Source of the DNA: an uncultured Shewanella sp.
Lineage (GTDB): Bacteria > Pseudomonadota > Gammaproteobacteria > Enterobacterales > Shewanellaceae
Direction of reading: 5' to 3'
Assembly: GCF_947497935.1 (NCBI RefSeq)
Contig: NZ_CANMIO010000007.1
Location: 62,001-126,000, forward strand
DNA length: 64,000 nt
Under the pieces are notes generated by a model. That model was not told the DNA's origin. It searched no databases and was given only the letters and a program-made list of their open reading frames with translations. The position numbers were made by a program, and so were the translations under genes. Positions 1 to 10,058 of this stretch are shown piece after piece. Within the stretch, counting starts at the first letter, position 1; each line of letters opens with the position of its first letter.

Positions 1-1
1 A

Positions 2-139
2 GGGTATCGCATTCAGATCCAGCAGATTGGTGAGCCTAAAGACAAAGAACATCAGCTTCTTTGTGCAGATAGAAATAAGCATCGCGTGCCACTCAAAAGC
101 ATTATCAGGATGGCTAATGTCTTTGAGCCTCATGGTTAA
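2..139 (+). CDS. 3' end of an unrecognised protein gene (cut by window start)
   Basis: An open frame enters from the left edge and stops with TAA at 137-139, giving 45 residues that begin GYRIQIQQIG and end NVFEPHG. The piece is polar and basic, with no signal, membrane segment or motif that I can assign. The stop is followed by 360 bases without a gene and then by the terminator of the convergent fusA2 gene. I do not recognise the family. That it is a real C-terminus is inferred only from the clean frame and plausible composition. Confidence 0.45.
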   Translation, partial: GYRIQIQQIGEPKDKEHQLLCADRNKHRVPLKSIIRMANVFEPHG

Positions 140-426
140 GGCGACAAAGCGAGAGTTTGTTTATTTTGTCACAGTTGAGTGACTGAGGAAGTAAGCTCTC
201 GTTTATCACTGGCGGTTCAGCCATCCCATCTTTTCTTACTTATTACCGTCTCGAATAAAGCCTTATTTCATAGGCTTAGTCGCGATTACCTGCTGTAGCA
301 GTCTCAGGACACTTATAACAATTTTTCAGTATGAGTAACACCAGGCATTAGGCTGAGCTAAATTCTGTTCAGGGTTATTTCTAGTTTGGGCTAAGTTTTG
401 GGCTAAGGTATTTGAGCTTAGGCAAT
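140..426. other. Intergenic stretch, nothing recognised
   Basis: Between the partial left-edge gene and the fusA2 terminator I see no open frame with a ribosome binding site and no RNA gene. The sequence is AT-rich with short runs such as gggctaa repeated near 385-410 (gtttgggctaag, gttttgggctaag). Confidence 0.4.
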
Positions 427-460
427 AAAAAAGCCTGTAGATAAAATCTACAGGCTTTTT
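427..460. terminator. Bidirectional intrinsic terminator after fusA2
   Basis: A perfect 10-bp stem (gcctgtagat at 433-442, atctacaggc at 446-455) encloses a 3-base loop. It is flanked by six A on the left and five T on the right, so it can end transcription from either side. It lies 43 bases beyond the stop of fusA2, which is read on the minus strand. Confidence 0.9.
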
Positions 461-502
461 GTTAAAGATTAAAACTCAAAAGAGTCATAACTAAATTAAT
501 AG

Positions 503-2587
503 TTACTTCTTAGCGTTTCTTTCTTTAACTTCAGCGATAACTTTCTCAGAAACACTGTTTGGACACTGTGCGTAGTGAGCGAATTCCATAGAGAATTGGC
601 CACGACCAGAAGTCATAGTACGTAGTGAACCGATGTAACCGAACATTTCTGAAAGCGGTACGTCAGCCTTAATACGAACACCAGTAACACCAGCGTTTTG
701 GTCTTTGATCATACCACGACGACGGTTAAGGTCACCAATTACGTCACCAACGTTGTCATCTGGGCTGAATACGTCAACGTTCATGATAGGCTCAAGAAGT
801 TGTGCGCCAGCTTTAGGCATAGATTGACGGAATGCGCCTTTAGCAGCGATTTCGAACGCGATAGCTGACGAGTCAACTGCGTGGAAAGCACCATCTTTAA
901 GTTCGAATTCAACGTCTAACACAGGGAAACCAGCAACAGTACCGGTGTTCATCATGCTAGCGAAACCTTTCTCAACTGCTGGCCAGAATTCCTTAGGAAC
1001 GTTACCACCAACAACAGAAGATTTGAACGTCAAGCCAGTGTTAGCTTCGCCTGGACGGATAACGTAGTCGATCTTACCGAACTGACCAGAACCACCAGAC
1101 TGCTTCTTGTGTGTGTAGCTATCTTCGATTTCACGAGTGATAGTTTCACGGTAAGCAACTTGAGGCTCACCTACAATTAGCTCAACGCCGTAAGTACGCT
1201 TAAGGATGTCTACCTTAATGTCTAGGTGAAGCTCACCCATACCTTTAAGGATAGTTTCGCCTGAGTCTTCGTCAGTTTCTACGCGGAATGATGGATCTTC
1301 TGCGATCATCTTACCGATAGCGATACCCATCTTCTCTGAACCACCTTTATCTTTTGGTGCTACAGCGATAGAGATTACTGGCTCTGGGAATACCATTGCT
1401 TCAAGAGTACAAGGGTGCTTAACATCACATAGAGTGTGACCAGTTTGTACGTTCTTCATACCAACGATCGCGATGATGTCACCAGCTTGTGCGTAATCAA
1501 GTTCGTTACGCTCGTCAGCTTGCATTTCACACATACGGCCGATACGCTCAGTCTTACCAGTTGCACTGTTAAGAATCGTGTCGCCTTTACGTAGCTGACC
1601 TGAGTAGATACGTACGAATGTTAGTGCACCAAAACGGTCATCCATGATCTTGAATGCTAGTGCTTTTAGTGGCTCATCGATAGAAACTAAAGCAACTTCG
1701 CCAGTTTCGTTACCTTCTTCGTCAGTTAGAGGCTGTGGATCAACTTCAACTGGGTTTGGTAGGTAATCAACAACTGCGTCAAGAAGAAGCTGCATACCTT
1801 TGTTCTTGAATGCAGAACCACAGTATGTTGGGAAGAAAGTCATGTCACGAGTACCAGCACGGATACAACGCTTAATGTCTTCCATAGATGGCTCTTCGCC
1901 TTCCATGTAAGATTCCATTAGGTCGTCGTCCATCTCAACCGCAGTCTCGATTAGCATTTCACGGTATTCTTCAACTTGGTCAACCATGTCAGCTGGAACG
2001 TCAGTTACTGTGTAGTTTTCAGCTTCACCAGTATCATCCCAAACGTATGCTTTACGAGTTAGTAGGTCAACAACACCACTGAACTCATCTTCGATACCAA
2101 TTGGAAGTACCATTACTAGTGGGTTAGCAGCTAGTACGTCTTTAGTTTGCTTAACAACGCGTAAGAAGTCAGCACCCATACGGTCTAACTTGTTTACGAA
2201 GATGATACGAGCAACTTCAGATTCGTTAGCATAACGCCAGTTAGTTTCTGATTGTGGCTCAACACCACCAGAACCACAGAATACACCGATACCGCCATCA
2301 AGAACTTTAAGAGAACGGTAAACTTCTACTGTAAAGTCAACGTGACCAGGGGTGTCAATAACGTTGAAACGGTGATCTTTCCAGAAACAACTAACAGCAG
2401 CAGACTGAATGGTAATACCACGCTCAGCTTCCTGTTCCATGAAGTCAGTTGTTGATTCGCCGTCATGCACTTCACCTAGCTTATGGATTTTACCAGTAAG
2501 CTTTAGGATACGCTCAGTTGTAGTAGTCTTACCCGCGTCAACGTGAGCAAAGATACCAATGTTTCTGTACTTTGATAAATCAGTCAT
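503..2587 (-). CDS. fusA2: Elongation factor G 2 (translational GTPase)
   Basis: The 694-residue protein has the full EF-G layout. The GTPase domain shows the P-loop AHVDAGKT (residues 14-21), the G3 motif DTPGH (78-82) and the G4 motif NKLD (132-135). Domains II to V follow, and the C-terminal part keeps the typical [16 protein letters not shown] stretch. EF-G uses GTP to move tRNAs and mRNA during elongation or to help recycle ribosomes. It sits beside biotin genes rather than in the str operon (rpsL-rpsG-fusA-tuf), so I call it the second copy, EF-G 2, known in Shewanella and Vibrio. Whether this copy translocates, recycles or serves under stress cannot be told from sequence. The leader shows only a weak ribosome binding site (GAG) before the ATG. 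Confidence 0.92.
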   Translation of the reverse strand: MTDLSKYRNIGIFAHVDAGKTTTTERILKLTGKIHKLGEVHDGESTTDFMEQEAERGITIQSAAVSCFWKDHRFNVIDTPGHVDFTVEVYRSLKVLDGGIGVFCGSGGVEPQSETNWRYANESEVARIIFVNKLDRMGADFLRVVKQTKDVLAANPLVMVLPIGIEDEFSGVVDLLTRKAYVWDDTGEAENYTVTDVPADMVDQVEEYREMLIETAVEMDDDLMESYMEGEEPSMEDIKRCIRAGTRDMTFFPTYCGSAFKNKGMQLLLDAVVDYLPNPVEVDPQPLTDEEGNETGEVALVSIDEPLKALAFKIMDDRFGALTFVRIYSGQLRKGDTILNSATGKTERIGRMCEMQADERNELDYAQAGDIIAIVGMKNVQTGHTLCDVKHPCTLEAMVFPEPVISIAVAPKDKGGSEKMGIAIGKMIAEDPSFRVETDEDSGETILKGMGELHLDIKVDILKRTYGVELIVGEPQVAYRETITREIEDSYTHKKQSGGSGQFGKIDYVIRPGEANTGLTFKSSVVGGNVPKEFWPAVEKGFASMMNTGTVAGFPVLDVEFELKDGAFHAVDSSAIAFEIAAKGAFRQSMPKAGAQLLEPIMNVDVFSPDDNVGDVIGDLNRRRGMIKDQNAGVTGVRIKADVPLSEMFGYIGSLRTMTSGRGQFSMEFAHYAQCPNSVSEKVIAEVKERNAKK

Positions 2588-2989
2588 TTTTCTACTCTAT
2601 TGGAGTTACGTTCTAAAATTCCGCGCAAGTATAGCAATACTTTTCAATTTATTTTATCGATTTTTATCATTCAGGGCTAAATTAAACGAAATATCATAAA
2701 AAAATCACATTTTATAGCCAAATTTAAGGTGGGGAATTAAACATGAAGCCCAGACCCTGACTGGAAGAAAGCATTTTTGGCCTAAAATTATTCAAGTAGT
2801 ATCACTGTATATTTAATTTTCAGTGATTTGTGGGAGAGAATGTGAGGCACGTTCAACAAACTGGTACAAAAAGTAATAAGACGGATGGAGATTGCTTTCA
2901 GCAGAAATGTTGTCCGACCTCGGCAAAATTTACTGTTATTGGCCGGACAGAGAAATAAATTAAAGTACAGAAAGGAAGTTCTTTAGTAA
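2588..2989. other. Intergenic region upstream of fusA2 and downstream of bioA
   Basis: No gene is seen in these 402 bases. The AT-rich part at 2620-2740 should hold the fusA2 promoter (minus strand). An imperfect hairpin, tgtccgacc (2911-2919) with ggccggaca (2941-2949), lies just past the bioA stop. It lacks a T tract in the bioA direction, so I do not call it a terminator. Confidence 0.4.
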
Positions 2990-4330
2990 TTATCCGTGGC
3001 TAATAAAAGCACTGGTATCATTGGGTAGACTGATCTGCTTTGCCACTGTTTTCATCGCATTCGTTAATTTGCTTAACTGAGACGAGCTAATGCAATAAGG
3101 AGGCATGATATAGATAAGGTTTGAAAACGGTCTTATCCAAACTCCTAAATCGACAAACTTTTGCTGTAGCTCGGCGGTATTGAGTGTGGTATTCATCTCT
3201 AACACACCTACAGCACCCAAAACTCGCACATCTTTTACGTTATCAAATTCCGCCGCTTCGGCTAACTCCTGCTTGAGCTGACACTCGATTGCGCTCACTT
3301 GTTGTTGCCAACGATTTTCTTTGATGAGTTCTATACTTGCTATCGCAGCCGAGCAAGCGAGTGGGTTGCCCATAAAGGTTGGGCCGTGCATAAACACTCC
3401 TGCAGGTGAATCACTCACACCTTGCGCGACTTCATCGGTACAGATTGTCGTGGCTAACGAGATATAACCACCTGTTAATGCCTTACCTAGACATAAAATA
3501 TCGGCTTCGATTTGGCTGTGCTCGTAAGCAAATAATTTACCCGTACGACCAAAGCCGGTGGCGATTTCATCAAGAATGAGTAGTACGTCATATTTATCAC
3601 AAAGTTGACGTAGCGAAGTTAAGTATTTTGGGTGATAAAAGCGCATACCGCCGGCACCTTGCATAATTGGCTCTACCAATAACGCTGCAATTTGCTGGTG
3701 CTGTTCTTCCAAGAGGTTGGCTATTTCGTTTAGCTCCTCAGGGTTAAAGTTACCATCAAAGCGAGACTGAGGAGCTGGAGCAAATAATTGCTTGGTAACT
3801 AATTCGCCAAACATGGTGTGCATGCCGCCTTCTGGATCGCAAACACTCATGGCTGCAAAGGTATCACCGTGGTAGCCGTTCTTAACCGTCAAGATCTTCT
3901 GTTTATATGGTTTAGCCCTACCTTGCCAATATTGCAGCGCCATCTTTATTGCCACTTCAACGGAAATAGACCCAGAATCAGCTAAAAAAACCTTGGTTAG
4001 CTTAGGACTAGTTATCTCGACCAGCAGACGCGCAAGTTCAACGGCTGGGCGATGTGTAATTCCGCCAAACATCACATGGCTCAATTGCGATGCTTGTTGC
4101 TGCATGGCAGTAACAATTTTTGGGTGGCTATAACCGTGGACACAAGCCCACCAAGAGCTCGTTCCATCAACGAGTTTACTACCATCTTGTAATTGCAGCT
4201 CAACGCCTTCAGCAGCAACTACACCAAATGAGGGGAGAGCATTAGCCATCGATGTATAAGGATGCCACAAGTGCTCTTTATCAAATTGAAGATCGATACT
4301 GTTTATAGTAAATTGATTATTATCGCTCAT
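2990..4330 (-). CDS. bioA: Adenosylmethionine-8-amino-7-oxononanoate aminotransferase
   Basis: BioA is a PLP enzyme that transfers an amino group from S-adenosylmethionine to 7-keto-8-aminopelargonate (KAPA), giving 7,8-diaminopelargonate in biotin synthesis. The 446-residue protein starts with the family's HLWHPYTSM segment (20-28) and has TSSWWACVHGYSHP (57-70) for substrate and PLP. The DEIATGFGRTG motif is at 254-264 and the PLP lysine K283 is in LGKALTGG. The length is normal for class III aminotransferases. The gene is divergent from bioB across a 248-base gap, as in E. coli, so both sides probably share one regulatory region. Confidence 0.95.
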   Translation of the reverse strand: MSDNNQFTINSIDLQFDKEHLWHPYTSMANALPSFGVVAAEGVELQLQDGSKLVDGTSSWWACVHGYSHPKIVTAMQQQASQLSHVMFGGITHRPAVELARLLVEITSPKLTKVFLADSGSISVEVAIKMALQYWQGRAKPYKQKILTVKNGYHGDTFAAMSVCDPEGGMHTMFGELVTKQLFAPAPQSRFDGNFNPEELNEIANLLEEQHQQIAALLVEPIMQGAGGMRFYHPKYLTSLRQLCDKYDVLLILDEIATGFGRTGKLFAYEHSQIEADILCLGKALTGGYISLATTICTDEVAQGVSDSPAGVFMHGPTFMGNPLACSAAIASIELIKENRWQQQVSAIECQLKQELAEAAEFDNVKDVRVLGAVGVLEMNTTLNTAELQQKFVDLGVWIRPFSNLIYIMPPYCISSSQLSKLTNAMKTVAKQISLPNDTSAFISHG

Positions 4331-4578
4331 AAAGTGACCGCTAGTAAACCGTGTGATTAAAGTGACGTTGACAGGTTACGACTTGCAGGTATCCTAAGCA
4401 AGTAATTATTTGCTAAATGAGCCAGGTGATAAATTGTAATGGCTTGTTTTTAATATAAAATAGTTTGCCTTCTACATAATGCCGAAAGAACAAAGTGCTT
4501 ACTTTAATCAAATAAAGTCATAGTGCCATGATAAGAAAGCAGCAGAAATAGTTAAATGTATGAGCAAAAGGGAACAGC
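4331..4578. promoter_or_regulatory. Divergent bioA/bioBFCD regulatory region
   Basis: This gap must hold the promoters of bioA (minus) and bioBFCD (plus). In enterobacteria BirA binds here to a palindrome with half-sites TTGTAAACC and GGTTTACAA about 15 bases apart. I see only partial halves, tagtaaacc at 4342-4350 and ggttacg at 4374-4380, with the wrong spacing of 23 bases. A BirA operator is therefore not shown. An AT-rich stretch (tttttaatataaaatag, about 4446-4462) is a candidate promoter for bioB. Confidence 0.4.
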
Positions 4579-5631
4579 ATGTCTGAAGTACAGCTAAGAA
4601 ATAACTGGAAGCGTGAAGAGATTGAAGCCCTATTTGCACTACCGATGAATGATCTCCTATTTCAGGCGCATAGTATCCATCGCCAAGAATTTGATCCAAA
4701 CGAGGTGCAGATAAGCCGTCTATTGTCGATTAAAACAGGTGCGTGCCCAGAGGACTGTAAATACTGCCCCCAAAGTGCTCGCTATGATACTGGTCTTGAA
4801 AAAGAGCGTTTACTCGCGATGGAAACCGTTTTAACGGAAGCGCGCAGTGCGAAAGCTGCAGGTGCTTCACGTTTCTGTATGGGCGCTGCTTGGCGTAACC
4901 CAAAAGAGCGTGATATGCCTTACTTAAAGACCATGGTTGAAGAAGTAAAAGCGTTGGGGATGGAAACTTGTATGACGCTAGGCATGCTTTCTGCTGAGCA
5001 AGCCAACACTCTCGCCGATGCAGGCTTAGACTATTACAACCATAATTTAGACACATCGCCAGAATACTATGGTGATGTGATCACTACTCGTACTTATCAG
5101 AGCCGCTTAGATACATTATCAAATGTGCGTGCATCTGGTATGAAAGTCTGTTCGGGTGGCATTGTCGGTATGGGCGAGAAGGCAACAGATAGAGCTGGCC
5201 TGATTCAGCAACTGGCCAATTTAGACAAACATCCTGATTCTGTGCCTATTAATATGTTGGTGAAGGTCGAGGGCACGCCATTTGAAAAACTTGATGATCT
5301 CGACCCATTAGAGTTTGTGCGTACCATAGCAGTTGCTCGAATTACTATGCCTAAGTCACGAGTTCGATTATCTGCGGGCCGTGAGAACATGACTGACGAA
5401 CTACAGGCTATGTGTTTCTTTGCTGGTGCGAACTCTATCTTCTACGGCTGTAAGCTACTGACGACAGCAAATCCTGAAGAGAATGATGACATGGGGCTGT
5501 TCAAACGACTCGGCTTACACCCTGAGCAAGGTATCGCTTCAACGAAAGAGCAAGATGAAGCTATGCTAGCTAAAGCGGCTGCACATCAGGATAAAAAGTC
5601 AGCTGCATTTTATGACGCGGGCGCACTCTAA
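4579..5631 (+). CDS. bioB: Biotin synthase (radical SAM)
   Basis: BioB inserts sulfur into dethiobiotin to make biotin, using a radical-SAM [4Fe-4S] cluster and a sacrificial [2Fe-2S] cluster. The radical-SAM triad is C56, C60 and C63 in ACPEDCKYC. The [2Fe-2S] ligands expected from E. coli BioB are present as C100, C131, C191 and R263. The length of 350 residues is standard. The ATG follows an aaaaggga ribosome binding site at a good distance. It is the first gene of the plus-strand bio operon, and a hairpin lies between it and bioF. Confidence 0.97.
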   Translation: MSEVQLRNNWKREEIEALFALPMNDLLFQAHSIHRQEFDPNEVQISRLLSIKTGACPEDCKYCPQSARYDTGLEKERLLAMETVLTEARSAKAAGASRFCMGAAWRNPKERDMPYLKTMVEEVKALGMETCMTLGMLSAEQANTLADAGLDYYNHNLDTSPEYYGDVITTRTYQSRLDTLSNVRASGMKVCSGGIVGMGEKATDRAGLIQQLANLDKHPDSVPINMLVKVEGTPFEKLDDLDPLEFVRTIAVARITMPKSRVRLSAGRENMTDELQAMCFFAGANSIFYGCKLLTTANPEENDDMGLFKRLGLHPEQGIASTKEQDEAMLAKAAAHQDKKSAAFYDAGAL

Positions 5632-5780
5632 AACGTATAACAGTGGTTTTCACAGCAGTAACACAGTTAAAGAGTAACGCAATTAAAGCTTTGTATAATT
5701 AACAGCCATCAAACTAAGAGAGTCTTTCACGTTTTCACCATCTCTCTATGTTTTCCTAAGTGATGTAAACAGAAATAAGA

Positions 5781-5809
5781 CAGACCCGCTTTAAACAGAG
5801 GCGGGTCTG
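5781..5809 (+). terminator. Hairpin between bioB and bioF, possible partial terminator
   Basis: A perfect 9-bp GC-rich stem (cagacccgc 5781-5789, gcgggtctg 5801-5809) with an 11-base loop sits in the 212-base bioB-bioF gap. The T tract after it is broken (ttaggttattt), so it may end only part of the transcripts or protect the bioB mRNA end. It may also mean that bioFCD has its own promoter. Confidence 0.55.
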
Positions 5810-5843
5810 TTAGGTTATTTAATCTTTAAATCGAGCCAGCTTA

Positions 5844-7037
5844 ATGTCAGAAACTTCAGTTAATCAACCAGTTAAAGAGCCATTGAGCACACGAGTGATT
5901 ACAAAAAATCGCTCGTTAGATGAACAAGGCCTGCTAAGACAGCGAATTAACCTTGTTTTAGATCCTAGTCAGTCAAACTATTTCGAAGTCGATGCGCTGC
6001 CTTACGTCAACTTCAGTAGTAATGATTACTTGGGACTTTCCACTTCGGCCTCCATAATTGAAGCCCTGTATCAAGGAGCAAGAGATTACGGTGTGGGTAG
6101 CACTGCATCGCCTTTGGTGGTTGGTTACACGCAAGCGCATCTTCAACTTGAACAAGCCTTATGTGAAGCAACAGGGCATGAGGCTGCAATATTGTTTTGT
6201 TCTGGCTTTAGCGCCAATACGGCACTGATGAAGACCTTATTTAATGAAACTGACACAGTGCTAGCCGATAAGCTTATTCATGCTTCGGTTATTGATGGTA
6301 TTCAAGATAGCGGCGCAAAGCTTAAGCGGTTTACACATAACGATATTAACAGTGCTAAAACTGATTTGGAGCGCTTTAATCCTAGCGCCTTGATCACCGA
6401 GAGCGTGTTTAGCATGGACGGTGATATTGCACCGCTAGCTGAACTTTCTGCACTTTGTCAGCAACATAACTGCTGGCTCATCGTAGATGATGCTCATGGC
6501 TTCGGAGTCATAGGTGAGAATGGTCTAGGGGCTTCTAATTTATCCGCAGAGATCAAAATCGATGCGCAGCTGGTAACTTTCGGCAAAGCCATGGGGGGCC
6601 AAGGTGCAGCCATTCTAGGCAGCCAAGACTTGATTGACTTCCTCGTGGCTAACGCCCGTCAATATATCTATTCGACGGCTTTATCACCCGCTAGCGCTGC
6701 AGCTGCTTGCGCGGCGATAAAAGTGATAACAGAGCAGCCTCAACTACATGAAAAGCTCACAGAGAATATCTCTTGTTTTAAAGAAGCGTGTGCAGCCAAA
6801 GGTATCGCGCTGACTGAATCGCAAACCGCCATTCAGCCCATTATGCTCGGTGGCTCGGCGAAGACGATGGCCGTGGCAAAAAGATTGAAAGAACATGGTT
6901 TTTGGCTTGGGGCTATTCGGCCACCAACCGTTGCTAAGGATAGCGCAAGGCTAAGGCTGACATTGAATGCTAACCATTGCCAGAGAGATATTTTGGCACT
7001 AGTGGATGTGTTGGCAACCATATTAAACGATGACTGA
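5844..7037 (+). CDS. bioF: 8-amino-7-oxononanoate synthase
   Basis: BioF condenses L-alanine with pimeloyl-ACP (or CoA) to form KAPA, the first step of biotin ring assembly. It is a PLP enzyme of the alpha-oxoamine synthase family. The PLP lysine is K248 in TFGKAMGGQGA, and the cofactor-contacting DDAHGFG motif lies at 215-221. NFSSNDYLGL (56-65) is the usual N-terminal signature. At 397 residues it is slightly longer than E. coli BioF because of about 20 extra N-terminal residues. A start a little further downstream is possible, since the Shine-Dalgarno (gagcc) is weak. It lies upstream of bioC and bioD on the same strand. Confidence 0.95.
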   Translation: MSETSVNQPVKEPLSTRVITKNRSLDEQGLLRQRINLVLDPSQSNYFEVDALPYVNFSSNDYLGLSTSASIIEALYQGARDYGVGSTASPLVVGYTQAHLQLEQALCEATGHEAAILFCSGFSANTALMKTLFNETDTVLADKLIHASVIDGIQDSGAKLKRFTHNDINSAKTDLERFNPSALITESVFSMDGDIAPLAELSALCQQHNCWLIVDDAHGFGVIGENGLGASNLSAEIKIDAQLVTFGKAMGGQGAAILGSQDLIDFLVANARQYIYSTALSPASAAAACAAIKVITEQPQLHEKLTENISCFKEACAAKGIALTESQTAIQPIMLGGSAKTMAVAKRLKEHGFWLGAIRPPTVAKDSARLRLTLNANHCQRDILALVDVLATILNDD

Positions 7038-7117
7038 CTTGAGTCTTCTGCCTTAACTCTTTTTTACAATTTAAACTATAAACCATCAAAGTAATTAATC
7101 GTTTAGGATCCAATGCA

Positions 7118-7888
7118 GTGAATATAGGATCAGATAAGCTTAGCCAAGAGGTTGCAGAGCGTTTCTCTGCAGCCGCTGCACATTATCACAGCTATGATGT
7201 GCTACAGCAGCAGACGGCTAAGCGTTTGCTCGGACAAATGACACCAGGTACGCGTTTGCTCGATATCGGTGCTGGGCCTGGCACATGTTTTTCCCAGTTT
7301 GAGCATGTCAATCAAGTGTTCTGCCTCGATATTGCCGATGGCATGCTTAAAACACTGAGCAGCAGCTTTCCCACCCATGTACCGATCTGCGGCGATGCCC
7401 AACATCTGCCGATTACTGACGCTGTCATAGACAGTATATACTCGAACGTCGCCTTACAGTGGTGCCAAGAGCTGCCGCAAGCCGTGAGTGAAGCCAATAG
7501 AGTGCTTATCCCTGGTGGTGAGTTCAATATGAGCATAGTCACTAGAGATAGCCTTAAACAGTTAGCCGAACTGGGCTTTAAAGTGAATAGCTTTATCGAT
7601 GAGCAGGAGCTACTTGCTTGTTTTAAAGATGATGATTGGCAGCTCGAGTTATGTGAAACTCTCGACGTCACGGTTTACTTTAGCAACTTAAGGGCACTGT
7701 TACAGTCGATAAAAGGTGTTGGTGCATCAATTGTTAAGCAACAACAGAGTGCTAATCAGCCCCAAGTCACATTGAGAGGACGTAAAGATTGGCAAGCACT
7801 GCAGCTTAAGGCAGAGTTAAATCGAGCCCCTGAGGGCCTTCCTTTAACTTATAACATTAGCTTTATAAAGGCGCGCAAAAAGCGCTAA
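7118..7888 (+). CDS. bioC: Malonyl-ACP O-methyltransferase
   Basis: BioC methylates the free carboxyl of malonyl-ACP so that the fatty acid pathway can build the pimeloyl chain of biotin. The 256-residue protein has the SAM-binding motif LLDIGAGPGT (47-56) of class I methyltransferases. The start is GTG at 7118: an ATG at 7113 is followed at once by a stop in its frame, while the GTG has taggat upstream. Its place between bioF and bioD supports the call. The partner esterase BioH is not in this window. Confidence 0.9.
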   Translation: MNIGSDKLSQEVAERFSAAAAHYHSYDVLQQQTAKRLLGQMTPGTRLLDIGAGPGTCFSQFEHVNQVFCLDIADGMLKTLSSSFPTHVPICGDAQHLPITDAVIDSIYSNVALQWCQELPQAVSEANRVLIPGGEFNMSIVTRDSLKQLAELGFKVNSFIDEQELLACFKDDDWQLELCETLDVTVYFSNLRALLQSIKGVGASIVKQQQSANQPQVTLRGRKDWQALQLKAELNRAPEGLPLTYNISFIKARKKR

Positions 7889-7915
7889 GCGTCGCTGAGT
7901 CAACTTGGAGTAGAC

Positions 7916-8581
7916 ATGACTTTTTTTGTAACGGGTACAGATACCGACTGTGGTAAGACTTTGATCTCTTCTGCATTATTAACAGCGGCTAAAGGCGAAA
8001 CATTGGGCTTTAAACCGATAGCCTCGGGTTGCGAGCAAACTGATAATGGCCTTAGAAACAGCGATGCGTTAACACTGATGGCGGCGTCGAGTATTAAGTT
8101 ACCTTATGACGACATTAACCCATTTGCTTTTGAACCTGCGATTGCACCGCACCTAGCGGCTGCGGATAAAGGGATCAAGTTAGATCCTAAGCGCATCGAA
8201 GCATTATTAAAAATGTCTGAGTTTGTAGGTGCTGATTTTTGTTTAATTGAAGGTGCTGGTGGATGGCGCCTGCCGTTAGGAGAAGGGCATTTCCTTTCTG
8301 AGGTGGTCCAGTCAATGCAGTTACCTGTCATTTTAGTCGTTGGTATGAAGCTGGGCTGTTTGAACCATGCACTATTAACGGCTGAAGCGATTAAAGCCGA
8401 TGGCTTAAATATTGTTGGTTGGGTAGCAAACCAAGTCGAACCTGAGATGGATTATTTAGAGCAGAATATAGAAACTTTAAAAGCTCTACTGCCTGCGCCA
8501 TGTTTAGGCTATGTACCTTATCTTGCCGAGGCAAAGGCCGAAACAGCAGCTAGCCATTTAGATCTAACACTATTAGCTTAA
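7916..8581 (+). CDS. bioD: Dethiobiotin synthetase
   Basis: BioD closes the ureido ring of dethiobiotin from 7,8-diaminopelargonate, CO2 and ATP. The 221-residue protein begins with the family P-loop GTDTDCGKT (7-15) and has the EGAGGW motif near 117. It ends the plus-strand bio operon, 27 bases after bioC, with a ggag ribosome binding site in the gap. A clear terminator follows at 8624. Confidence 0.96.
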   Translation: MTFFVTGTDTDCGKTLISSALLTAAKGETLGFKPIASGCEQTDNGLRNSDALTLMAASSIKLPYDDINPFAFEPAIAPHLAAADKGIKLDPKRIEALLKMSEFVGADFCLIEGAGGWRLPLGEGHFLSEVVQSMQLPVILVVGMKLGCLNHALLTAEAIKADGLNIVGWVANQVEPEMDYLEQNIETLKALLPAPCLGYVPYLAEAKAETAASHLDLTLLA

Positions 8582-8623
8582 CTGTATTTTCCTTAGTTTA
8601 AGCAATTTTGTTCGATAAAAGCA

Positions 8624-8670
8624 GCCTAATTCAATGGGATATTTCCTGAGTGAATTAGGCTTATCTTTCT
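8624..8670 (+). terminator. Terminator of the bioBFCD operon
   Basis: A perfect 10-bp stem (gcctaattca 8624-8633, tgaattaggc 8651-8660) with a 17-base loop is followed by the T-rich stretch ttatctttct. It lies 42 bases after the bioD stop. Confidence 0.75.
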
Positions 8671-8822
8671 GTTAACAAAGATTAATCCTATCTCAATATT
8701 ATTCTCATCCTTTGCGGAATAAATTAATCTTGTTTTAATGAAATAGACCTAGACTCACATCACTTGATATTAAAGTGGAGTTAGAGTGTCTATTATTAAA
8801 GCAATGATAGATAATTTTCTTT

Positions 8823-8856
8823 CTCTCCCCTTGAATTCTTGTTTTTTGGACATATT
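8823..8856 (+). promoter_or_regulatory. Candidate sigma-32 (heat-shock) promoter of htpX
   Basis: The stretch ctctccccttgaa (8823-8835) matches the sigma-32 -35 element (consensus with CNCCCTTGAA) very well. A poorer -10 like ggacatatt (8848-8856) follows at about the right distance, 50 bases before the htpX start. htpX belongs to the heat-shock and envelope-stress regulons in E. coli, which fits. The -10 match is partial. Confidence 0.5.
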
Positions 8857-8905
8857 ATGTCTTCAAGAGTGTATATCAGGTACTTTGTATCCTACAGGAG
8901 CTTAA

Positions 8906-9769
8906 ATGAAGCGTATATTTTTACTGATTGCTACTAACATGGCGATCTTGTTGGTGGCATCGATTGTGATGTCTATTTTAGGTGTTAACACCTCAACTAT
9001 GGGCGGCTTATTAGTTTTTGCTGCAATATTTGGTTTTGGTGGCGCATTTATTAGTTTAGCAATCTCAAAGTGGATGGCTAAGAAGACCATGGGTTGTGAG
9101 GTGATTACAACCCCACGTGATAATACAGAACGTTGGTTAGTTGAGACGGTAGCCCGTCAAGCTGAGCAAGCTGGAATTAAGATGCCGGAAGTTGCGATTT
9201 ACCAATCGCCAGAGCTGAATGCATTCGCTACGGGTCCAAGCAAGGATAACTCGTTAGTCGCTGTGAGTAGTGGTCTACTGTACGGCATGAACCAAGATGA
9301 GATTGAGGCGGTTTTAGCCCACGAAGTCAGCCACGTTGCCAACGGTGATATGGTGACACTGACCCTTATCCAAGGTGTAGTGAACACATTTGTAATCTTT
9401 GCTGCCCGCGTTGTTGCAGGCATTATCAACAACTTTGTCGCAAGTAATGACGAAGAAGGCGAAGGCTTAGGTATGTTCGCCTACATGGCGGTTGTATTCG
9501 TGTTAGATATGCTATTTGGTATTTTGGCGTCAATTATCGTGGCTTACTTCTCTCGTATTCGTGAGTTCCGTGCCGATGAAGGTGCTGCGCGCTTAGCGGG
9601 TAAAGAGAAGATGATTGCTGCGTTAGAAAGATTGCGCAGCGGTCCAGAAGCCGGTGCAATGCCAGCGTCAATGTCTGCTTTAGGTATTACAGGTAAGAAA
9701 TCAATGGCTGAATTAATGATGAGTCATCCACCATTAGAAAAGCGTATTGCGGCATTAAGAGCTCGTTAA
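8906..9769 (+). CDS. htpX: Membrane zinc metalloprotease HtpX (heat-shock protein)
   Basis: HtpX is an inner-membrane M48 protease that degrades misfolded membrane proteins, overlapping with FtsH. The 287-residue protein has two N-terminal membrane segments (about 5-25 and 33-53). The zinc site HEVSH is at 139-143, two more hydrophobic segments follow (about 157-177 and 192-214), and the EFRAD motif near 220 supplies the third ligand. The start has tacaggagct upstream. A sigma-32-like promoter precedes it and an intrinsic terminator follows, so it is probably a single-gene unit. htpX next to cctA is the order I recall from S. oneidensis. Confidence 0.96.
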   Translation: MKRIFLLIATNMAILLVASIVMSILGVNTSTMGGLLVFAAIFGFGGAFISLAISKWMAKKTMGCEVITTPRDNTERWLVETVARQAEQAGIKMPEVAIYQSPELNAFATGPSKDNSLVAVSSGLLYGMNQDEIEAVLAHEVSHVANGDMVTLTLIQGVVNTFVIFAARVVAGIINNFVASNDEEGEGLGMFAYMAVVFVLDMLFGILASIIVAYFSRIREFRADEGAARLAGKEKMIAALERLRSGPEAGAMPASMSALGITGKKSMAELMMSHPPLEKRIAALRAR

Positions 9770-9787
9770 ATCAGCTCTTGCTAAATA

Positions 9788-9825
9788 AAGCGGTTCGGGG
9801 CGAAAAGCGTCGGACCGCTTTTTTT
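9788..9825 (+). terminator. Terminator of htpX
   Basis: A GC-rich stem (aagcggttcg 9788-9797 with cggaccgctt 9811-9820, one wobble) is followed by seven T, 19 bases after the htpX stop. Confidence 0.85.
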
Positions 9826-10058
9826 ATAACCAAAATCAAGGGAATAAATAGATGCCCCCATCTTATTCTCAGGCGTAATTTGACTGAGCGCACGTTTTGG
9901 TGATTGGCACAATGATATGATCTTTCAGCTAAATTAGTTGCGAATTGGTTAATGCTTAGCTAAATTAACCTAAGTCGTGCTAAAAAATATTGTTTGCAAG
10001 ATGAAAGCCACCTGACATATAGGTTTTCACTATGCGAACATCAAATGAGGATACAATT

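Noticed and set aside
503..2587. fusA2 as a broken copy or tetracycline-resistance (TetM-like) protein
   Set aside because: All GTPase motifs and domains are intact, and the sequence is EF-G-like throughout rather than ribosome-protection-like.
4342..4380. BirA operator-like half-sites between bioA and bioB
   Set aside because: The halves tagtaaacc and ggttacg are 23 bases apart instead of about 15, and the second is missing a base. Without a correct palindrome it is not claimed as an operator.
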